Shown: piece after piece, positions 17,382-26,111 of the stretch
Position numbering within the stretch: position 1 is the stretch's first letter
Layout: every line of letters starts with the position of its first letter
DNA from: Tsuneonella suprasediminis
GTDB taxonomy: Bacteria; Pseudomonadota; Alphaproteobacteria; Sphingomonadales; Sphingomonadaceae
NCBI RefSeq assembly: GCF_003605755.1
Contig: NZ_RAHJ01000018.1
Coordinates: forward strand, 744,001 to 808,000
DNA: 64,000 bases
Reading direction: 5' to 3'
Notes under the pieces: model-generated
Database searches by the model: none
Seen by the model: the letters and a program-made list of their open reading frames with translations, nothing else
Told to the model about the DNA's origin: nothing
Position numbers and translations under genes: made by a program

Positions 17382-17431
17382 AGATGGTGGGCGCGGCAGG
17401 GATTGAACCTGCGACCCCACCCGTGTGAAGG
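17382..17431. repeat. attR: element-supplied 3' part of tRNA-Val(CAC)
   Basis: Right-hand copy of the 50-base repeat at 6518-6567 (two mismatches). It completes the tRNA-Val gene, so integration restored a functional tRNA. The longest identical run between the copies (17413-17431) covers the anticodon loop, the usual crossover site for integrases of this type. Confidence 0.9.
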
Positions 17432-17459
17432 GTGTGCTCTACCGCTGAGCTACGCGCCC
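17385..17459 (-). tRNA. tRNA-Val (anticodon CAC), island integration target
   Basis: A 75-nt cloverleaf with encoded CCA. The acceptor GGGCGCG pairs with CGCGCCC, the anticodon stem CACCC/GGGTG holds loop TTCACAC with anticodon CAC, and the T arm is GCAGG-TTCAATC-CCTGC. The 5' half is host DNA and the 3' half is attR of the island. Confidence 0.95.
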
Positions 17460-17532
17460 ATCTCGTTCGCGAAGCGGCGCCTTTGCCATCACCCTGCGGC
17501 GATGGCAAGAGGCGATCCGCGTTCGGTCTGTC

Positions 17533-19422
17533 TCAATCTATCAATGCGGCCAGCGTTGCCAGCCAGCGCGCCATAGGGCGCGATTCGCGCGGCTGCACCG
17601 CTGGCGCGCATTCGAGGCAATAGGCCTGCATTCCCTGCGCGCGCATCAGCCGCTCCAGATCGCTGCTGACTTGCGCCAGTTGCGCTTGCTGGCGGCCTGC
17701 CATCACGGCGACCATGTCCGGGCCGGTCGCAACGGCTGCGCGGCCGTGGGAGTCGCCGCCCTGAACGATCCGCTTAATGATCGTGTCGTAGCGGGTCTGT
17801 TCCTTGCCAAGATATTGTGCGTGCCAGTCGCCATCCTTCAGCTTCGCCTGTTTGGCGACCCATTCGAGTGCATCGGGCAGGCCGCCGAACTGATCGACCA
17901 GCCCGATCTGGCGCGCGGTTCCGCCATCCCACACACGCCCTTGCGCGATCTTGTCGACCGCCTCGGTCGACATCTTGCGCGATTGTGCCACGCGGGTGAG
18001 GAACTGACGGTATCCGTTTTCGATGCCCGATTGCATGATCGCTTCGATTTCGGGATTGAACCCGCCGATCAGATCGGGTTGCCCGCTGAGCGGAGTGGTC
18101 TGCACACCATCTGAATGAACGCCATGGTCGGCCAGCGCTTTCTCGAATGTCGGGACGACAGCGAAAATGCCGATCGATCCGGTGATCGTAGTGGGTTCGG
18201 CAAATATCCGGTCGCCCGGTGTCGATACCCAGTATCCCCCACTGGCGGCGAGGTTGCCCATAGACACTGCCACCGGGATACCCTGCGCCTTCAGGCGAAG
18301 GATCGCGCGGCGAATTTCCTCGCTGGCCATAACCGAGCCACCGGGTGAATCGACCCGCACCACCAGCCCGGCCAGATCGTCGTCGAGTGCATCGTTCAGC
18401 AGGCCTGCAATACGGTCGCCCCCGGCAATGCCCGGTCCGGCATCGCCATCGACGATTTCGCCTGCGATGGTAATCACGCCAATCGGCTTGCCCGGCGTTT
18501 CCGGTGCATTATCCGCCAGCCAGGGATCGAGATCGACACTGGCAAATGCACCCGGATCCTTGTCCCACGGATCTTCGCCCACGATCTTGGCGACGCGTTG
18601 GCCGAATTCGACCCGGTCGCCCAGCTTGTCGACCAACCCGGCATCGAGTGCGGCCTTGGCAAAATCGCCGTTGGCAGCCTGCACCCATGCCGTGGGGTCT
18701 TTGGTGATCTGGTCGATCTTTGCCTTGGGCCGTGCCTTGGTGACATCGGCCTTCCATTCGCTCCACAGCGATCCGTAGAGCTGGGTGTAATTCTCGCGCG
18801 CCGGTTCCGACATGTCGGACCGGAGATAAGGTTCGACCGCGCTTTTATAGGTGCCGACCTTGAACACATGCGGATCGACTTTGAAGCGCTTCAGAAGGTC
18901 GCCGTAATACAGATGTTTGCCACCCGGCCCGGCAGCGACAGCGCCACCCATCGGATCGGCCCACACCTCGCTGGCATGGGCAGCGAGCATCACGCCATCG
19001 TCGGTATAGACCGTGGCGAAAGTCAGCACGGGTTTCTTCGCGGCGCGCACCCGGTCGAGTGCGGCACCCACGGTTTCCATCGCGACCTGACCGCCGCCCA
19101 TGAAGCGCGACATATCGATCACCACTGCCTTGATCCGATCGTCGTCAGCCGCGGTATCGAGTGCGTGGACCAGATCCTGCACGTCGAATTCGCCCGCAGG
19201 CGCTTCGCCTGAAAGCAGGACGGAAAAAGGATCGATGGCCGATTTTTCTTCGACGATGGAACCGTCGAGATCGAGCATCAGTGCCCCTTCGCGAACATGG
19301 CCGGGGTTGGGCCGCGCTGTCAGGACCATATAGAGAGCGGTGAAAAACAGCAGGAGGAAAACCAGCGAAAGCCCGTCTTTGATGGCGACGAGCAGGTGCC
19401 AGACCTTGCGGGCAAACGACAT
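17533..19422 (-). CDS. sppA: Signal peptide peptidase SppA, 67-kDa type
   Basis: Membrane-anchored serine protease that degrades cleaved signal peptides at the periplasmic face. The 629-residue length fits the long two-domain type with tandem S49 folds. An N-terminal membrane segment lies at about 15-36. The Ser-Lys dyad is visible: general-base Lys193 in the first domain (VGTYKSAVEPY) and nucleophile Ser394 in the second (NLAASGGYW). It is divergent from pyrB. Its 3' end faces the tRNA-Val gene 73 bases away, so it marks the first host gene beyond the island. Confidence 0.92.
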   Translation of the reverse strand: MSFARKVWHLLVAIKDGLSLVFLLLFFTALYMVLTARPNPGHVREGALMLDLDGSIVEEKSAIDPFSVLLSGEAPAGEFDVQDLVHALDTAADDDRIKAVVIDMSRFMGGGQVAMETVGAALDRVRAAKKPVLTFATVYTDDGVMLAAHASEVWADPMGGAVAAGPGGKHLYYGDLLKRFKVDPHVFKVGTYKSAVEPYLRSDMSEPARENYTQLYGSLWSEWKADVTKARPKAKIDQITKDPTAWVQAANGDFAKAALDAGLVDKLGDRVEFGQRVAKIVGEDPWDKDPGAFASVDLDPWLADNAPETPGKPIGVITIAGEIVDGDAGPGIAGGDRIAGLLNDALDDDLAGLVVRVDSPGGSVMASEEIRRAILRLKAQGIPVAVSMGNLAASGGYWVSTPGDRIFAEPTTITGSIGIFAVVPTFEKALADHGVHSDGVQTTPLSGQPDLIGGFNPEIEAIMQSGIENGYRQFLTRVAQSRKMSTEAVDKIAQGRVWDGGTARQIGLVDQFGGLPDALEWVAKQAKLKDGDWHAQYLGKEQTRYDTIIKRIVQGGDSHGRAAVATGPDMVAVMAGRQQAQLAQVSSDLERLMRAQGMQAYCLECAPAVQPRESRPMARWLATLAALID

Positions 19423-19532
19423 ATGCGGATTATTCCCCTGAATACAGTATTGCGTGCGGCCAGCCTATCGGTTCGATGGCGTGGGCGCCAGTGTGAAACC
19501 GCTTGACCGGCTGACCTCACTCGACCAAGGGC

Positions 19533-20579
19533 ATGACTTCAATGACATCGGCGGAAAAATCTTCGGTAGCTGGCGTTCCAGCGGGCCGTTACCCGGCGGG
19601 CGCACTGGCGTTTCCGCATCGCGACCTCGTGGCGATCGGGCGGCTGGAACGGCATGAAATCCTCTATCTGCTCGACGAAGCGGAACAGTGGGTGGCGATG
19701 AACCGTGGTGCTGACAAGCACACCGACTTGCTGGCCGGGCTTACGGTTATCAACGCCTTCTTCGAAAACTCCACCCGCACGCTGCTGAGCTTCGAGATCG
19801 CTGGCAAGCGACTTGGGGCGGACGTGGTCAATATGCATGCCGCGCAGTCGAGCGTGAAGAAGGGCGAAACGCTGATCGATACCGCGATCACGCTGAATGC
19901 GATGCGGGCCGATGCCATCGTCATTCGCCACGGCAGTTCGGGCGCGGTCGAGCTGATTGCCGAACAGGTTGATTGCCCCGTTCTCAATGCCGGGGACGGG
20001 CAGCATGAACATCCGACGCAGGCGCTGCTCGATGCACTGGCGCTGCGCCACGCTTTGCGTGACCGGGGGCACGCGGCCGACGATTTCACCGGGCTGACGG
20101 TAACGATCTGCGGCGATGTGCTGCACAGCCGGGTCGCCCGGTCGAACATCCTGTCGATGCAGGCGATGGGGGCCAGTGTGCGGGTCTGCGCGCCGCCGTC
20201 GCTGATGCCGGCCCATGTCGATGCGATGGGGGTGGAGATATTCCACGATTTCGACGCGGCACTGGCCGGAGCGGACGTAGTGATGATGCTCCGCCTGCAA
20301 AACGAACGGATGAGCGGCCAGTTCATCCCCAGCCCACGCGAATACCGGCACCTCTATGGGTTGAGCAAAGCGCGGCTGGAGCTGGCCGCGCCCGATGCAT
20401 TGGTGATGCATCCCGGCCCGATGAACCGCGGGATCGAAATCGATAGCGATGTGGCCGATATGGCAGACCGCTCGATCATCACCCGGCAGGTGGAAATGGG
20501 TGTGGCGATCCGCATGGCCTGCCTCGACGTGCTGACGCGCCGCCGACGCGGGGTTGCCGGGTGGGGAGACGCGGCATGA
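19533..20579 (+). CDS. pyrB: Aspartate carbamoyltransferase catalytic chain
   Basis: Joins carbamoyl phosphate and aspartate to form carbamoyl-aspartate, the committing step of pyrimidine synthesis. The 348-residue protein shows the carbamoyl phosphate loop STRT (80-83, in [13 protein letters not shown]), the QSSVKKGET segment, [11 protein letters not shown] and the late [11 protein letters not shown] motif. A few extra N-terminal residues precede the first conserved block; a Met three codons in is an alternative start. Its stop overlaps the next gene by four bases, and the partner encoded there is a dihydroorotase-like protein, as in bacteria whose ATCase needs such a subunit for assembly. 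Confidence 0.93.
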   Translation: MTSMTSAEKSSVAGVPAGRYPAGALAFPHRDLVAIGRLERHEILYLLDEAEQWVAMNRGADKHTDLLAGLTVINAFFENSTRTLLSFEIAGKRLGADVVNMHAAQSSVKKGETLIDTAITLNAMRADAIVIRHGSSGAVELIAEQVDCPVLNAGDGQHEHPTQALLDALALRHALRDRGHAADDFTGLTVTICGDVLHSRVARSNILSMQAMGASVRVCAPPSLMPAHVDAMGVEIFHDFDAALAGADVVMMLRLQNERMSGQFIPSPREYRHLYGLSKARLELAAPDALVMHPGPMNRGIEIDSDVADMADRSIITRQVEMGVAIRMACLDVLTRRRRGVAGWGDAA

Positions 20580-21799
20580 AGCAGGCGCGACCTCTCACGA
20601 TTACCGGCGGCAGGCTGGTCACTCCCGATGGCGTGTGTGACGGTGCGCTGCGGCTGGCCGATGGCATTATTGCCGGGTTCGAAGGGCCGCACGATGGCGA
20701 CGATATTGTCGATGCCAAGGGGGCGCTGGTTATCCCCGGTCTGGTCGATCTGGGGGTGTTCGCCATCGACAAGGGGGCGTTCCATTTCGGCGGGATTACC
20801 CGTGCCGCGCTGATGCCCGATCAGAACCCGCCGCTCGATTATCCGGCGCGGGTCAACTTTATCGCCAAAAGCGGGAAGCCCGATATGTGGGTTCATCCAC
20901 TGGCAGCGGCGACCGCAGGGCTGGCGGGTGCGGAACTGGCTGAAATTGCTTTGATGCGCGAAGCGGGCGCGGTCGCCGTGGCGACGGGGCGGCGTTGGAT
21001 CGCGGATTCGGGTGTGATGCTGCGCCTGCTGCAATATGCCGCGATGCTCGACATGGTGGTGGTTAGCCACGCCGAAGATGGCGGCCTGACGGGCAAGGCA
21101 GTGGCCACTGCCGGCGAAATCGCCACGCGGCTGGGTCTGCCTGCTGCGCCGTCTCAGGCAGAAGCGCTGGCGGTGGCGCGCGATATTGCGCTGGCCGAAC
21201 TGGCCGGGGCGCGGCTGCATATCCGCCAGATGACGACACGTGCTGCCCTCGATCTGGTGCGCGCTGCGAAGGCGCGCGGGGTTGCGGTAACTGCGGGCGT
21301 CACTCCGGCGCATTTCATGCTGTCTGACCTCGCGACGATGGATTTCCGCACCTTTGCCCGTCTGTCGCCCCCGCTCCGCTGCGAGGACGATCGCCATGCC
21401 GTGCGGGAGGCGCTGGCCGATGGTACGATAGATGTCATTTCCAGCGGCCACGATCCGCGTGGCCCGGAGGACAAGCGCCTGCCGTTTGCCGATGCCGAAC
21501 CGGGGATGGCCGGAGCTGAAACGCTGCTGGCGATGGCGCTGACGCTGGTGCGCGACGGGATCGTCGATCTGCCGCGCGCGGTCGAATTGCTGGCGACCAA
21601 CCCGGCGCGCATCCTTGGCGTGAAAGCGGGCGCACTGGCCGCCGGATACGAAGCTGACATCGCGCTGGTCGATCCCGAACGCCCGTGGATCATCGACCGC
21701 CGCAAAATGGCCGCCAGTGCTGGCAACACCCCGTTCGACGGGCAACCGACGCAAGGCCGGGTCACCGCGCTTTACAAAGGCGGCGTCGCAGTCGGCTGA
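20576..21799 (+). CDS. pyrX: Dihydroorotase-like protein lacking metal ligands (PyrC' / PyrX type)
   Basis: Has the amidohydrolase fold of dihydroorotase (407 residues; [17 protein letters not shown] and [20 protein letters not shown] are typical), but the zinc-site residues are gone. The usual DxHxH after the first strand reads [11 protein letters not shown], and the late TDHAPH motif reads SSGHDPRG. Such inactive homologues (PyrC' in Pseudomonas) form a complex with PyrB and are needed for ATCase stability rather than catalysis. The ATGA overlap with pyrB fits a fixed 1:1 complex. A true dihydroorotase must be encoded elsewhere. Confidence 0.85.
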   Translation: MKQARPLTITGGRLVTPDGVCDGALRLADGIIAGFEGPHDGDDIVDAKGALVIPGLVDLGVFAIDKGAFHFGGITRAALMPDQNPPLDYPARVNFIAKSGKPDMWVHPLAAATAGLAGAELAEIALMREAGAVAVATGRRWIADSGVMLRLLQYAAMLDMVVVSHAEDGGLTGKAVATAGEIATRLGLPAAPSQAEALAVARDIALAELAGARLHIRQMTTRAALDLVRAAKARGVAVTAGVTPAHFMLSDLATMDFRTFARLSPPLRCEDDRHAVREALADGTIDVISSGHDPRGPEDKRLPFADAEPGMAGAETLLAMALTLVRDGIVDLPRAVELLATNPARILGVKAGALAAGYEADIALVDPERPWIIDRRKMAASAGNTPFDGQPTQGRVTALYKGGVAVG

Positions 21800-21803
21800 A
21801 ACG

Positions 21804-21840
21804 AAACCGGCCCCTCCCGGTCGATTAGCGGGAGAGGCCG
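21804..21840 (-). terminator. Terminator between pyrX and the SPOR lipoprotein gene
   Basis: CGGCCCCTCCCG pairs with CGGGAGAGGCCG. On the minus strand it is followed by GGTTTCGTTT, so it mainly serves the leftward lipoprotein gene but may act for pyrBX too. Confidence 0.65.
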
Positions 21841-21868
21841 ATCTTCGGTGGTCTGTTGAATGGTGGGT

Positions 21869-23323
21869 TTAGCGACTGGCCATGCGAATGCCGTTGTTTA
21901 CTGCGCCGGGCAGCGGTTTACCCTGGGCCCATTTGAAGCAACCCTGTCCGCGCGCTTTCATGGTGGAGCACATGCTGTTGGCGCCTGCGCTGGCAAAGCC
22001 GCCTGCCGATACGCGGTAGTAGTGCTTGCCCCGGATTTTCGCTTCGGTGATGACCATGTCGTAGTTCGCCAGTTCGGGATAGCGCTTGGCATAGACACCC
22101 CATGCGCGGCGCGCCCCTTGCTTGCTCAGGAACGAGCCGAGCTGGATCAGGTGATTGCCGTTGCCCAGTTTGGCGGTGCGGCTGGCGATGCGTTCCGCCT
22201 CCGACTTGGGTGCGACCGCGCCGTATCGCGCCGGGGCGCGCTGCACCACCGGCCTGGATGCGAAGGCGATGGCCGATTCCATCATCTGCGGTGCGCTGGC
22301 CCCGGTGGGGGTTGGCGTTGAAAAGGCCGTTTCGAACGTGCGCGGCCGGGTCGGCTGCGGTTCCGCGACGGCGAGCGCCGGGGCCGGTTGCGCGGCAGCG
22401 GCGCTTGCCTGAGCAACCGGAGCTGCCGGCGCCGATGCCTGTGCAACAGAAGCGGCCGGGGCAGCGCGCGGAGTTGCCGCTGTCCGGTTCAGTGCAGGCA
22501 GTTCACCGCCGTTGTGTGCGAGCACGGGAGCAGGCGCCATCTGCGGTTCGGGCGCGGCATAGGCGGTGGCTTCTGCGGCAAGCTGTTCGGCGTTCGGGTG
22601 ATTGCCCAGCGCCAGCTGTATCGGCTGACCCGGATCGGCCGCATCGGCTTTGGTGCCGAGCAGCGTGGCCACCCGGGTATTGGCATCTTCCGGGCGCGCC
22701 ATCTGGGCCCATTTGGTCATCCGGGCGTTGAGCTGATCGCCGGGAACATCCTGCCCCGCCATCAGGCGCGCGGCCTGCCAGTTACCGGCCAGAGCATAGG
22801 CATAGGCGAGGTTCTGGCGGGTTTTCGGCGTGTTGTCGCCCGAACGGATTGCATTGGCAAGGATCTGAACCCCCTGATTCGGATCGCCTGCCAGTGCCAT
22901 TGCCAGACCCAGATCGGTGGCCGGAATACTGTCGCGCCAGTCGATCAGCACGGCGCGCGCGCTCTGCTGTTGCCCGGCGGCAGATGCGGCGAGGGCATAG
23001 CTGAGCGCCGTGCGCGGGCTGGTATCGCCCAGCTTCATGGCGTCATCGAAACTGGTCATAGCCGAAGCGAAGCGGCCCGCTTCGAGATAGGCAGAGCCGA
23101 GCGTGGCGCGATATGCGGGATTACGCCCATCGGCCAGAACAGCCGCTTCGGCATGTTCGATGGCCTTGTCTGCCTTGCCTTTCTTCAGCGCGAGTTCGGC
23201 CTGGCTGGCCGAAAGATCGGCGCGCGGCGCGGCTTTCGTCGTGCAGCCGGCGAGCGCCATCGAGGCGAGCGCGGTTCCGGCGACAAGAGCCATCGTGCGA
23301 GAAGTGCGGTTGATGCGGATCAT
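21869..23323 (-). CDS. TPR- and SPOR-domain lipoprotein
   Basis: A 484-residue predicted lipoprotein: signal peptide with lipobox LAGC (Cys27), TPR-like helical repeats (about 35-200, for example ADKAIEHAEAAVLADGRNPAYRATLGSAYLEAGR), a long Ala/Pro-rich linker (about 270-390) and a C-terminal SPOR domain (about 400-475) that would bind denuded peptidoglycan at division sites. The ATG at 23323 has AAGGGGATA upstream; the open frame extends further but into the neighbouring gene. It follows the ribbon-helix-helix and ParA-like genes in the same direction, a grouping conserved in sphingomonads as far as I know. Confidence 0.8.
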   Translation of the reverse strand: MIRINRTSRTMALVAGTALASMALAGCTTKAAPRADLSASQAELALKKGKADKAIEHAEAAVLADGRNPAYRATLGSAYLEAGRFASAMTSFDDAMKLGDTSPRTALSYALAASAAGQQQSARAVLIDWRDSIPATDLGLAMALAGDPNQGVQILANAIRSGDNTPKTRQNLAYAYALAGNWQAARLMAGQDVPGDQLNARMTKWAQMARPEDANTRVATLLGTKADAADPGQPIQLALGNHPNAEQLAAEATAYAAPEPQMAPAPVLAHNGGELPALNRTAATPRAAPAASVAQASAPAAPVAQASAAAAQPAPALAVAEPQPTRPRTFETAFSTPTPTGASAPQMMESAIAFASRPVVQRAPARYGAVAPKSEAERIASRTAKLGNGNHLIQLGSFLSKQGARRAWGVYAKRYPELANYDMVITEAKIRGKHYYRVSAGGFASAGANSMCSTMKARGQGCFKWAQGKPLPGAVNNGIRMASR

Positions 23324-23348
23324 GGTATTATCCCCTTGGGTAACCCTG

Positions 23349-23915
23349 TCAGCGATGCTTGACTTGAGCAGCAAGTGTTTCGATTTCGGGCATTTTCGCG
23401 ATCAATGTATCAAGTGCTTCGGTCACGAGTTGCTGCGCGCTGCAATTGTTGATCGTGCTCGCCAGCTTCAGTTTCAGATGGCGTTCGGCATCCAGTCGCA
23501 AGGTGAAGGCGACGCGTTTGCCCGGCTTGTGTCCCTTGGTGTCGGTATGGCGGGTGGCAGCAACAGCGCGGGCCAGTTCGGCCTGCTGTTCCACCACAAA
23601 CGGACGACGCACGTCGCTGGCAGGATCGTTGAGCTGGCGTTCGGCGGCGCGATCGTTGGCCTGTGCTTCGGCCTCGGCATCTGGATTGTGCGGGGCCGGG
23701 GTGAGATAGATCGGTTCGGCGGGCGCGGGCGCAAATTCCTCACCCATGTCGTTCCAGCCAAGATCTTCCAGCGTTTCGTCGTTACCGGAGAACGTGGACG
23801 GTGCGACGTGCGGCATCGACGCTATCATCGCGTGCTGTGGCCGCATAGCCGGTTTCGCGCCGCCCTTGCGAGCGAGCAGCGAGGGGCTGAGCGAGGCGAA
23901 ATTTGCGTCGGCCAT
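23349..23915 (-). CDS. Hypothetical protein with ribbon-helix-helix-like C-terminus
   Basis: A 188-residue protein. The first 120 residues are Ala/Pro/Asp-rich and probably unstructured. The end (KRVAFTLRLDAERHLKLKLA then NCSAQQLVTEALDTLI) has the strand-helix-helix spacing of ribbon-helix-helix DNA-binding proteins. It lies between a ParA-like ATPase and a SPOR lipoprotein on the same strand. Small RHH proteins often partner ParA ATPases, so a DNA- or cargo-positioning role is plausible. Confidence 0.65.
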   Translation of the reverse strand: MADANFASLSPSLLARKGGAKPAMRPQHAMIASMPHVAPSTFSGNDETLEDLGWNDMGEEFAPAPAEPIYLTPAPHNPDAEAEAQANDRAAERQLNDPASDVRRPFVVEQQAELARAVAATRHTDTKGHKPGKRVAFTLRLDAERHLKLKLASTINNCSAQQLVTEALDTLIAKMPEIETLAAQVKHR

Positions 23916-23939
23916 GTGTGGCGGTCCCTTCCGTGCGCG

Positions 23940-24656
23940 TTACTGGGCAACGCGGCGGCCGAAGCCACCTTGCACACGATTGATGCCCGGAATGGCCGAC
24001 AGCGAATTGGGTGCGGCGAAGATTGTACGGCGAAAATTCTTTTCCAGCCGGTCGGAGACGTAATTCCACAAGGCGGTGACTTCCGCGGCGGAGCGCCCTT
24101 CGGGATCGACTTCCATCACAGTGCGCCCATCGATCATCGATGCGGCGAAATCGGTGCGATGATGCAATGTGACCGGTGCGACTGTGCCGTGCTGGCTGAG
24201 CGCGACGGCGGCTTCGGATGTGATCCGGGCCTTTGGTGTGGCGGCATTGACCACGAAAATCAGCGGCTTGCCAGCGCGTTCGCACAGATCGACAGTGGCA
24301 CCGACAGCGCGCAAATCGTGGGGGCTGGGGCGGGTCGGGACGACGATCAGCTCAGCCACCGAAATCACCGATTGAATCGCCATCGTGATCGCGGGCGGGG
24401 TATCGATCACCGCCAGTTTGAAACCCTGCTGACGCAGAATTTGCAGATCGGATGCGAGGCGGGCGACCGTTGTCTGGGCAAAGGCCGGATATTCCGCCTC
24501 CCGTTCGTTCCACCAGTCGGCCAGCGAGCCTTGCGGATCGATATCGATGAGCACGACCGGGCCTGCACCGGCGCGTTGCGCCTGTACCGCGAGGTGTCCC
24601 GACAGGGTGGTCTTGCCCGATCCCCCCTTTTGCGAAGCCAATGCCAGAACACGCAA
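23940..24656 (-). CDS. ParA-family ATPase
   Basis: A 238-residue deviant-Walker ATPase of the ParA/MinD group that positions DNA or protein cargo. The Walker A motif is KGGSGKTT with its signature Lys near the start (SQKGGSGKTTLSGHLA, residues 7-22), followed by LIDIDPQGSLADWW and VIDTPPAI. The start chosen is a TTG with GGGGGA six bases upstream, which gives the family's usual MRVLALASQKGG opening; a longer open frame to 24722 would add 22 unlikely residues. It is followed by the RHH protein and the SPOR lipoprotein. Chromosome segregation ParA is usually beside parB; none is seen here, so another cargo is more likely. Confidence 0.85.
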   Translation of the reverse strand: MRVLALASQKGGSGKTTLSGHLAVQAQRAGAGPVVLIDIDPQGSLADWWNEREAEYPAFAQTTVARLASDLQILRQQGFKLAVIDTPPAITMAIQSVISVAELIVVPTRPSPHDLRAVGATVDLCERAGKPLIFVVNAATPKARITSEAAVALSQHGTVAPVTLHHRTDFAASMIDGRTVMEVDPEGRSAAEVTALWNYVSDRLEKNFRRTIFAAPNSLSAIPGINRVQGGFGRRVAQ

Positions 24657-24893
24657 GGCTGTTCCCCCTGAATTGCCATTTGCCAAGGCGCACTGCACGC
24701 CTTCCACACAGGGAGATCGCACTTCACCCCTAATATTGAGTTAACGCCGGGGCGGCACACGGCATGCGTTACTAGGGTAATTCCCTCCTATGATGTGAAA
24801 ACGCGGGTGGTAGAAACCTTTTGCTAACGCGCTGTTCACTATGCCAGTCTCTCAAACGGACGGGCAACGCGCATCAAAGGGGGCGCATCCGCA

Positions 24894-26045
24894 ATGAAGC
24901 CGATCTGGCATTATACACTTTTCGCAATGGCCGGGCTGTCGCTTTTGGCCGCCCGCCCGGCATGGGCCGATGTAAAGGCCGGGGTCGATGCGTGGTCTGC
25001 GGGCGATTATGCGCGGGCTGTCGCTGAATGGCGCGGGCCTGCGGCGAAAGGCGATCCCGATGCGATCTTCAACATGGCGCAGGCCTATCGCCTTGGGCGC
25101 GGTGTCGCGGTCGATCTTAAAAAGGCGCAGGCGCTGTATGCCGAAGCCGCCGCGAAAGGGCATCTCAAGGCTGCCGATAACTATGGCTTGCTGCTGTTTC
25201 AGGATGGCAAACGTCGGGAAGCCATGCCGTATATCGAAGCGGCCGCCGGTCGCGGCGATCCGCGGGCGCAGTATCTGCTGGGCATCGCGCATTTCAACGG
25301 CGATCTTGCCCCCAAGGACTGGGAACGTGCCTATGCCTTGCTAACGCTGGCTAACGGTGCGGGGTTGCCGCAGGCCAGGCCGGCGTTGCAGCAGATGGAC
25401 GAATATGTCCCGCTGGCGCAGCGTCAGGCGGCGCAATCGCTGGTTATTCAGATGCGGCAGGATGCCGATGCCACCCGTGCCAGCCAGATGGCAGCCGCCG
25501 ATCTGGCGGCCGACGTTCCTGCCGAAACACAGGTCGCCAGTGCAGCGCCTTCGGTCCTGCCGCGTCAACGCCCGCCCGAACCGGTGGAGAGTGTGGCAGT
25601 GCCGCCATCGCGGCCTGAGGTGCCCGCTGTGACAGAAGCGCAGGCGGCGGTTGCAGAAGCGATGCGCGCCACCGGCACGGAAAGCCCCGCGCGCGCCGGA
25701 GCGGACTTTGCCATGCACAGCCCGCCCGCTGCGCCGAAACCGGTGACGCGCGCGATACGCCGGCGAGAGGAAGCCGCACCGCCATCTGCGCCCGCACCCA
25801 AGCCGGGCGTGCAGCAGAATGGCCCGTGGAAAGTACAACTGGGGGCGTTCTCCGTCGCCGCCAATGCGGACAAGCTGTGGTCGCGCATCGGTGGCCGCGG
25901 TGTGCTGTCCGGCAAAGCCAAATTCGCTGTGCCCGCTGGCCGTTTGACACGGTTATTGGCCGGTGGCTGGCCGACAAGCGCCGCCGCGCAATCCGCATGT
26001 AACGCGCTGAAGGCGGCAGGGCAGGGGTGCATTGTCACCCGCTGA
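24894..26045 (+). CDS. Sel1-repeat and SPOR-domain secreted protein
   Basis: A 383-residue exported protein: signal peptide (1-25, cleavage after AWA), Sel1-like tetratricopeptide repeats at about 28-165 (GDPDAIFNMAQAYRLGRGV, GHLKAADNYGLLLFQDGK, GDPRAQYLLGIAHFNGD), an Ala/Pro-rich linker and a C-terminal SPOR domain from about 305 (GPWKVQLGAFSV) to the end. It is divergent from the ParA group. With the SPOR lipoprotein nearby, two peptidoglycan-binding SPOR proteins flank the ParA-like gene, suggesting an envelope or division function for the group. Confidence 0.85.
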   Translation: MKPIWHYTLFAMAGLSLLAARPAWADVKAGVDAWSAGDYARAVAEWRGPAAKGDPDAIFNMAQAYRLGRGVAVDLKKAQALYAEAAAKGHLKAADNYGLLLFQDGKRREAMPYIEAAAGRGDPRAQYLLGIAHFNGDLAPKDWERAYALLTLANGAGLPQARPALQQMDEYVPLAQRQAAQSLVIQMRQDADATRASQMAAADLAADVPAETQVASAAPSVLPRQRPPEPVESVAVPPSRPEVPAVTEAQAAVAEAMRATGTESPARAGADFAMHSPPAAPKPVTRAIRRREEAAPPSAPAPKPGVQQNGPWKVQLGAFSVAANADKLWSRIGGRGVLSGKAKFAVPAGRLTRLLAGGWPTSAAAQSACNALKAAGQGCIVTR

Positions 26046-26111
26046 TATCGATCAGAGCTATTCTCTCCGCGCGATAACCTGATACGTGCAGCGCTGAGGC
26101 GCGGAGAGAGC

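Larger units (their letters stand above)
6518..17431. mobile_element. tRNA-Val-integrated phage-satellite-like island
   Basis: A 10.9-kb integrated element bounded by 50-base direct repeats of the tRNA-Val 3' end. In order it carries a tyrosine integrase, an AlpA-like regulator, a RepB-type primase, an SF3-type helicase, an iteron-rich candidate origin, two leftward unknown genes, an orphan TerS-like gene, five small genes and an RloC-like ATPase. No large terminase, portal, capsid or tail gene is present. Integrase, AlpA, primase-replicase plus adjacent origin, and TerS are what define phage-inducible chromosomal islands in other phyla. Its genes prefer GAG for Glu and CTC for Leu, unlike the surrounding host genes, which prefer GAA. 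A decayed prophage or an ordinary integrative element are alternatives, but all reading frames look intact. Confidence 0.8.

Noticed and set aside
17340-17576. 78-codon open frame with WWARQGLNLRPHPCEG
   Set aside because: Again an artefact of reading across the tRNA-Val gene on the opposite strand.
20354-21754. 466-codon leftward open frame opposite pyrB/pyrX
   Set aside because: Antisense shadow rich in Arg and His with no domain; the sense frame has clear homology.
23103-24671. 522-codon rightward open frame over the RHH and ParA genes
   Set aside because: Shadow frame: Cys/Arg/Gly-rich without any motif, and the opposite strand encodes ParA.
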